NCBI GenBank assembly: GCA_947446155.1
Contig: CANFFZ010000010.1
Span: 1-31,035, forward strand
Source: Chloroflexota bacterium
GTDB taxonomy: Bacteria > Chloroflexota > Dehalococcoidia > UBA2979
DNA: 31,035 nt
Direction of reading: 5' to 3'
Positions 24,295 through 31,035 of the stretch are shown here, one piece after another. How positions within the stretch are numbered: position 1 is the stretch's first letter; the number at the start of each line of letters is the position of its first letter. Under the pieces are notes generated by a model that saw nothing but the letters and a program-made list of their open reading frames with translations, made no database searches and was not told the DNA's origin. Made by a program: the position numbers and the translations under genes.

Positions 24295-26841
24295 ATGGAC
24301 GCACCCACGACCACGACCCGCGATGTACTCACCCAGGACGAGGCGATCGGCCGCGCCGCTCGCGTCTCCAACGTCGAGTACGACTTCACCCTCGACCTGA
24401 CACAGGGCAGCCCAACCTATCGAGGCGACGTCACGATCCGCTTCCGCCTCGCGGACACGGCCCCGGTGTTCCTCGACTTCACCGGGAAGCGTATCGAGCG
24501 GTTAGAGGTGAACGGACGCGCGGTAGGAGCGCCGGCGTGGACGGGCTACCGGCTCACCCTCGATGGCCTCGCGGCGGAGAACACGGTCCATGTCGTGTAC
24601 GAGAACGAGTATGACCACACGGGGGACGGCTTCCACCAGTTCATCGATCCAGAAGACGGCCAGGAGTATCTGTACACCAACTTCGAGCCGTACTCGGCCC
24701 ACCGGCTGCTGCCATGCTTCGACCAGCCCGACCTGAAGGCGCGCTACCGCCTCGGCGTGACGGCGCCTGCAGCGTGGCAGTTGATCGCGAATAGCCCCGC
24801 CGAGGGCACCTCGACGATCGCGGACGGGCGCGTCCGCACCGGGTTCGCGGCGACCGAGCCGTTCTCGACGTACCTCTTCGCGCTCATCGCCGGGCCGTTC
24901 GAGGTCTTTCGCTCCAAGCACGGCGACGTGGACCTCGGCTTCTTCGCCCGCAAGTCACTCGCGCCGCATGTGGACGAGGCGGAACTGTTCGAGGTGACGA
25001 AGCAGGGCCTCGACTTCTACGCGGAGTTCTTCGACTACCCCTACCCGTTCGGGAAGTACGACCAGGTCTTCGTGCCCGAGTTCAACGCGGGCGCGATGGA
25101 GAACGTGGCCGCGGTGACGCACTCGGAGCGCATGGTGTTCCGCGACCCGCCGACCGAGAACGACCGCCTGGGCCGCGCCGAGGTGATCCTGCACGAGATG
25201 GCGCACATGTGGTTCGGCGACCTCGTCACCATGAAGTGGTGGAACGACCTCTGGCTGAACGAGTCGTTCGCCACCTACATGGCGTACCTCTCGATGGCGG
25301 AGGCGACGCGGTTCAAGACCTCGTGGCAAGCCTTCAACTCCGGGATGAAGAACTGGGCCTACCGCCAGGACCAGTTGGTCACGACGCACCCGATCTCCGG
25401 CATCGTCGCGGACACGGAGCAGACGTTCCTCAACTTCGACGGCATCACCTACGGCAAGGGCGCCGCGGTGATCAAGCAACTTGTCGCGGCGATGGGGATG
25501 GACGGCTTCCGGAACGGGATGCGCCTCTACTTCAAGGAGCACGCGTACGGGAATACGACGCTCACCCAGTGGCTCGACGCCCTCGGACAGGGCGTGGGGC
25601 GTGACCTGCACGGCTGGGCCCAAGCCTGGCTCGAGACGCCGTCGCTGAACACGATCTCCGCCGAGGTGGAGCGGGACGGCGAGCGGATCAGCGCCCTCGC
25701 CCTGCGTCAGAGCGCGCCACCGGCCTACCCGACGCTGCGCCCTCACCACGTGGAGATCGCGCTCGTGCGGGAGGAAGGCGCCCGGATCGTCATCGAGTCC
25801 GTGCCCGGCGACATCGACGGCGAGCGCGCCGAGGTGGCCGGGGCCGTTGGGCGCCCCGCGCCTGACTTCGTCTTCCCGAACCACAACGACCACGCCTTCG
25901 CGAAGATGGCGTTGGACGAGCGGTCGCTGGAGTTCGTGCGGTCGAGCCTCGAACGCGTAGATGACGCGCTGCTGCGGCAGTTGATCTGGCAGACGCTGTG
26001 GAACATGGTGCGCGACCAGCAGCTGAAGTCCACGGACTACCTCGAACTCGCCGGACCGAAGGTCGCGATGGAACACGATCACGAACTGGTCGAGACGATC
26101 CTTTCGCAGATGACGGCGACCCTCGCGCGGTACGTGCCCGAAGGGCAGAAGTTACAGGCGGGGCATCGGATGTTCGGCCTCTGCCTCGACGCCCTCCAAC
26201 GAACGACCGACCCCGACCTGCGGATCATGTGGGCGCGCACGCTGATCGGTGTAGCGATCAACCCGGAGGACATCCGCCACTGCGGCGACCTCGCGGACGG
26301 CAAGGTGGAGGTCACCGGCCTGACGATCGACCAGGAGATGCGCTGGAGCATCGCGTCGAGGTACGTCGCGTATGGCCTCGATGGCGCAGCGGAGCGAGTC
26401 GCCGAGGAGCGCCGTCGCGACCCCTCGGACCGAGGGCAGCGCGCGTTACTGCGCTGCGAGGTGTCGGTGCCGGACGCGGCAGTAAAGGCTACGGCGTGGG
26501 AGAAGTTTCAAACCGGGCCATCCGCATACGGCTCGCTGCACCTCACCGGGGCAGCGATGGGCGGGTTCCACTACTGGGCGCAGGCCGCCCTCCTTCAGCC
26601 GTATGTCGAGCGGTACTTCGACGCACTCCCCGGCATCTTCGAGCGCGAAGAGCGGGAGTTCTCTGGCACCTACCTCTCCAACCTGTGGCCGTCATACTTG
26701 GTCGACCGGCCCACACTCGAGCGGGCGCAGCGGCTGCTGGCAGCGACACCGGAGTCGTCCACGCTGCTCCGGCGCTCCCTCCGCGAGGCGATCGATGACC
26801 TCGAGCGTGCGGCGAAGTGCCGCGAGTTCGCGGCGTCGTGA
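24295..26841 (+). CDS. pepN: Aminopeptidase N (M1 family metallopeptidase)
   Basis: 848 residues. The ATG at 24295 fits the family start MDAPTTTTRDVLTQDEAIGR; the upstream in-frame ATG at 24190 adds 35 unrelated residues. The active site is complete: exopeptidase motif GAMEN (residues 266-270) and zinc site HEMAH (His300, Glu301, His304) with the third ligand Glu323 in LNESFATY. The N-terminal domain carries LYTNFEPYSAHRLLPCFDQP, and the ERAP1-like C-terminal domain of helical repeats runs from about residue 520. It removes N-terminal residues from peptides in the cytoplasm; there is no signal peptide. The layout resembles actinobacterial-type PepN. A candidate -10 TAGCAT lies at 24249-24254, and a tiny HTH-like ORF follows directly. 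Confidence 0.96.
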   Translation: MDAPTTTTRDVLTQDEAIGRAARVSNVEYDFTLDLTQGSPTYRGDVTIRFRLADTAPVFLDFTGKRIERLEVNGRAVGAPAWTGYRLTLDGLAAENTVHVVYENEYDHTGDGFHQFIDPEDGQEYLYTNFEPYSAHRLLPCFDQPDLKARYRLGVTAPAAWQLIANSPAEGTSTIADGRVRTGFAATEPFSTYLFALIAGPFEVFRSKHGDVDLGFFARKSLAPHVDEAELFEVTKQGLDFYAEFFDYPYPFGKYDQVFVPEFNAGAMENVAAVTHSERMVFRDPPTENDRLGRAEVILHEMAHMWFGDLVTMKWWNDLWLNESFATYMAYLSMAEATRFKTSWQAFNSGMKNWAYRQDQLVTTHPISGIVADTEQTFLNFDGITYGKGAAVIKQLVAAMGMDGFRNGMRLYFKEHAYGNTTLTQWLDALGQGVGRDLHGWAQAWLETPSLNTISAEVERDGERISALALRQSAPPAYPTLRPHHVEIALVREEGARIVIESVPGDIDGERAEVAGAVGRPAPDFVFPNHNDHAFAKMALDERSLEFVRSSLERVDDALLRQLIWQTLWNMVRDQQLKSTDYLELAGPKVAMEHDHELVETILSQMTATLARYVPEGQKLQAGHRMFGLCLDALQRTTDPDLRIMWARTLIGVAINPEDIRHCGDLADGKVEVTGLTIDQEMRWSIASRYVAYGLDGAAERVAEERRRDPSDRGQRALLRCEVSVPDAAVKATAWEKFQTGPSAYGSLHLTGAAMGGFHYWAQAALLQPYVERYFDALPGIFEREEREFSGTYLSNLWPSYLVDRPTLERAQRLLAATPESSTLLRRSLREAIDDLERAAKCREFAAS

Positions 26842-26848
26842 GGCCGAC

Positions 26849-26998
26849 GTGAACCTCTCACTCGAAATCGAGCGGCAGATCCGCGGCGCAATCCTCGCCG
26901 GCGCGTCCGACGAGGACATCGCGGGCGCCGTCGGGATCAGCGTGAAGATCGTGCGGCAGATCCGGCAGGCGGTGGAGGCGGCTCGGCGACCGAAGTAG
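26849..26998 (+). CDS. Small helix-turn-helix-like protein (49 residues)
   Basis: GTG start at 26849, 7 bases after the pepN stop, with GAGG overlapping that stop as ribosome site. The product reads VNLSLEIERQIRGAILAG then ASDEDIAGAVGISVKIVRQI and ends AVEAARRPK. The SDEDIAGAVGISVKIVRQI segment has the classic HTH pattern: helix, small residue plus Gly turn, then a second helix with hydrophobic spacing. It could be a stand-alone DNA-binding peptide or the stub of a larger regulator. No family is recognised. Coupling to pepN suggests co-expression. It is convergent with the MFS gene, 3 bases between stops. Confidence 0.6.
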   Translation: MNLSLEIERQIRGAILAGASDEDIAGAVGISVKIVRQIRQAVEAARRPK

Positions 26999-27001
26999 GC
27001 G

Positions 27002-28270
27002 CTAGCCCTCGACTGACGGCCTGACCGGCGGTGCGGGGCGGGTCGACAGCACGAAGAAGATCGAGCCGGCGGCGGCCATCACCGCGACAACGGTGAATCC
27101 GGCGCGGTAGTCGCCCGTCCAGTCGTAGAGGAACCCAGCGATCACCGGGCCGAGAATCGGGCCGAAGGTAGTGATGATCGAGGACCACCCGGAGATCGCA
27201 CCGAAGTGGGTGCGGCCGAAGTAGTCGGCGCGGATCGCCTGCATGAGCGGGCCTCGAGTGCCCCATGCGATGCCATGCAGGATGCCGAAGCCGACCACGG
27301 CCAGGATGTTCGTCCCCACCCACGCGATCAGGAGGAGCCCCACGGCGTGCATCGCCATGCACACGATCACGAGCAGACGCTTGCTCATGCGGTCGCCGAG
27401 GACGCCTCCAAACACCTGTCCCACGATCTGCATGAGGATCATCGAGGAGAGGATCCAGCGCGCGGCGCCGTCCGAGTAGTGCAGTGAGCCGGTCAGGTGC
27501 AACACGAGGTGTACCTGCACCGCCGTCACGACGAGCAGCGCGGCGGCGTGCCCGCACGAGATCATCCAGAAAGCGCGCGTCCGCATCGCCTCGCGTACGG
27601 TGAAGTCGACCGTGGTGCTGTAGATACGCGCCGGCATCGCGAGGCGGTACGCGTCGCGGTCTTCGGGGGCGATGCCGTCCACATGCTGGCCGATGTCCTC
27701 GGGCCGGTCGTGGAAGAGGAAGGTCAGCGGGAGGCCGAGCACGAGCATGATGATGCCCGACGCGAACGACGTTTCGCGCCAGCCGAACTCGGTGATCGCG
27801 TAGGCCACAGCCGAGGACGCTGTGAGGCCGCCGAGCGCGAAGCCCACGCTCGAGAGCCCGAGCGCCCTCGACCGGTAGCGGTCGAACCACGAGACGATCG
27901 CGACGGTGATGGTCTGGAAGCCGCCGAAACTCGAGCCGATCGACATCACGATGTAGAACAGGAAGAACTGCCACAGCGAGTGGATCGTGGAGAACAGCAA
28001 GAACCCTACCGCGAGGATGACGATGCCGACCTGTAGCACGCGGCGCGCGCCGTACTTGTCCACGATCCAGCCCTGCGGCGGCCCGAGCGGGCCCTCGACG
28101 CGCGCGAACGAGAACGCGGAGCCGACGGTACCGCGGCTCCAGCCGTACTCGCGTACGAGTGCGGCCGCGTAGAAGCCGAAGGACTGCTGCATCAGCGCGG
28201 ACATCACGAACTGGATCGCGCCACCCGCGGCGACCAGCCACCAGCCGTGGAACGTGCGTCGCCTCACCAT
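27002..28270 (-). CDS. MFS transporter, oxalate/formate antiporter-like (MCT-related) group
   Basis: 422 residues, 12 membrane helices. ATG at 28270 with GAGG upstream. The start MVRRRTFHGWWLVAAGGAIQ followed by FGFYAAALVREYGWSRGTVG is typical of the monocarboxylate-transporter-like group that includes OxlT relatives. PPQGWIVDKYGARRVLQVG (about 68-86) is motif A. The central cytoplasmic loop contains LFHDRPEDIGQHVDGIAPED, a common feature of the group. GVLGDRMSKRLLVIV marks the second-half motif. The substrate is probably an organic acid, but that is inferred from the family. It is downstream of the aconitase gene, separated by a terminator. Confidence 0.9.
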   Translation of the reverse strand: MVRRRTFHGWWLVAAGGAIQFVMSALMQQSFGFYAAALVREYGWSRGTVGSAFSFARVEGPLGPPQGWIVDKYGARRVLQVGIVILAVGFLLFSTIHSLWQFFLFYIVMSIGSSFGGFQTITVAIVSWFDRYRSRALGLSSVGFALGGLTASSAVAYAITEFGWRETSFASGIIMLVLGLPLTFLFHDRPEDIGQHVDGIAPEDRDAYRLAMPARIYSTTVDFTVREAMRTRAFWMISCGHAAALLVVTAVQVHLVLHLTGSLHYSDGAARWILSSMILMQIVGQVFGGVLGDRMSKRLLVIVCMAMHAVGLLLIAWVGTNILAVVGFGILHGIAWGTRGPLMQAIRADYFGRTHFGAISGWSSIITTFGPILGPVIAGFLYDWTGDYRAGFTVVAVMAAAGSIFFVLSTRPAPPVRPSVEG

Positions 28271-28282
28271 CGCCTCGAATCA

Positions 28283-28307
28283 AGAGGCCCCGTCGAACGG
28301 GGCCTCT
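28283..28307 (-). terminator. Terminator downstream of aconitase
   Basis: Perfect 11-bp stem (AGAGGCCCCGT, 28283-28293, with 28297-28307) with a 3-base loop. It lies 21 bases after the aconitase stop and before the MFS start at 28270; on the minus strand it is followed by TGATTC. Confidence 0.75.
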
Positions 28308-28328
28308 GAGTGTGCGCGCCTGACCTCG

Positions 28329-30995
<2,667 letters not shown>

Positions 30996-31035
30996 CCCTG
31001 ATCCTTTCGAAGCGCACGCCCCGGTGAGGCGCCGG

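Noticed and set aside
24955..26082. 375-codon minus-strand open frame opposite pepN
   Set aside because: Antisense to the M1 catalytic domain; no start signal and no recognisable domain.
26937..28283. 448-codon minus-strand open frame in another frame of the MFS gene
   Set aside because: Arg- and Pro-rich shifted reading of the membrane protein at 27002-28270, which has the real helices and a proper start.

Overview
The window is high-GC, densely packed bacterial chromosome with no plasmid, phage or insertion-sequence genes. It carries aerobic housekeeping functions: aconitase, a SURF1 oxidase-assembly factor, methionine/folate one-carbon enzymes and glutamine synthetase. Long Thr-Pro (TPTPT-type) tails on secreted proteins, as in the cell-wall hydrolase at 2314-3561, together with this gene mix suggest Chloroflexota (Dehalococcoidia or a relative). 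That placement is an inference; a high-GC actinobacterium-like lineage is the main alternative. Genes start with ATG, GTG, TTG and apparently once CTG. Strong AGGAGG-type ribosome sites are common, and at least one transcript looks leaderless.

Layout. 1-798 (minus): an NTF2/SnoaL-like protein cut by the window edge and a PPOX-type flavin protein, with a good promoter at 838-866. 971-3561 (plus): an MFS transporter and a secreted NlpC/P60 protein. 3568-3903 (minus): a small cupin. 4010-6490 (plus): an aldo/keto reductase, then the A and B subunits of a 3-oxoacid CoA-transferase closed by a terminator. 6653-10396 (plus): cobalamin-dependent methionine synthase split into two ORFs by one in-frame TAG directly followed by ATG. 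10403-11365 (minus): ketopantoate reductase. 11475-12020 (plus): a Tag-like glycosylase fold whose 3' end overlaps the convergent MFS gene at 11929-13170. 13306-14160 (plus): MetF, which makes the methyl donor for MetH. 14231-15264 (plus): a small unknown ORF and a TesB-like thioesterase that seems to begin at CTG. 15271-15789 (minus): a GNAT acetyltransferase. 15904-20548 (plus): a YyaL/SPATA20 thioredoxin-fold protein, an MFS exporter overlapping it, and an alkaline-phosphatase-superfamily enzyme. 20637-21647 (minus): type II glutamine synthetase. 21855-22589 (plus): SURF1. 22594-24102 (minus): two tandem YceI genes, the upstream one frameshifted. 24295-26998 (plus): aminopeptidase N and a 49-residue helix-turn-helix-like protein. 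27002-30995 (minus): an MFS transporter downstream of aconitase.

Functional links. MetF and the two MetH parts form the methyl-transfer route to methionine. The CoA-transferase pair and the thioesterase belong to acyl-CoA metabolism. SURF1 and aconitase imply aerobic respiration with a TCA cycle. Four mutually dissimilar MFS transporters lie in 31 kb without clear substrates. No defence system, CRISPR array, tRNA, rRNA or biosynthetic cluster was recognised. The items most worth checking are the stop-start split of metH, the CTG-start thioesterase, the frameshifted yceI paralogue and the structured leaders in the glnII/SURF1 divergent region. No stretch over 300 bases lacks a gene.
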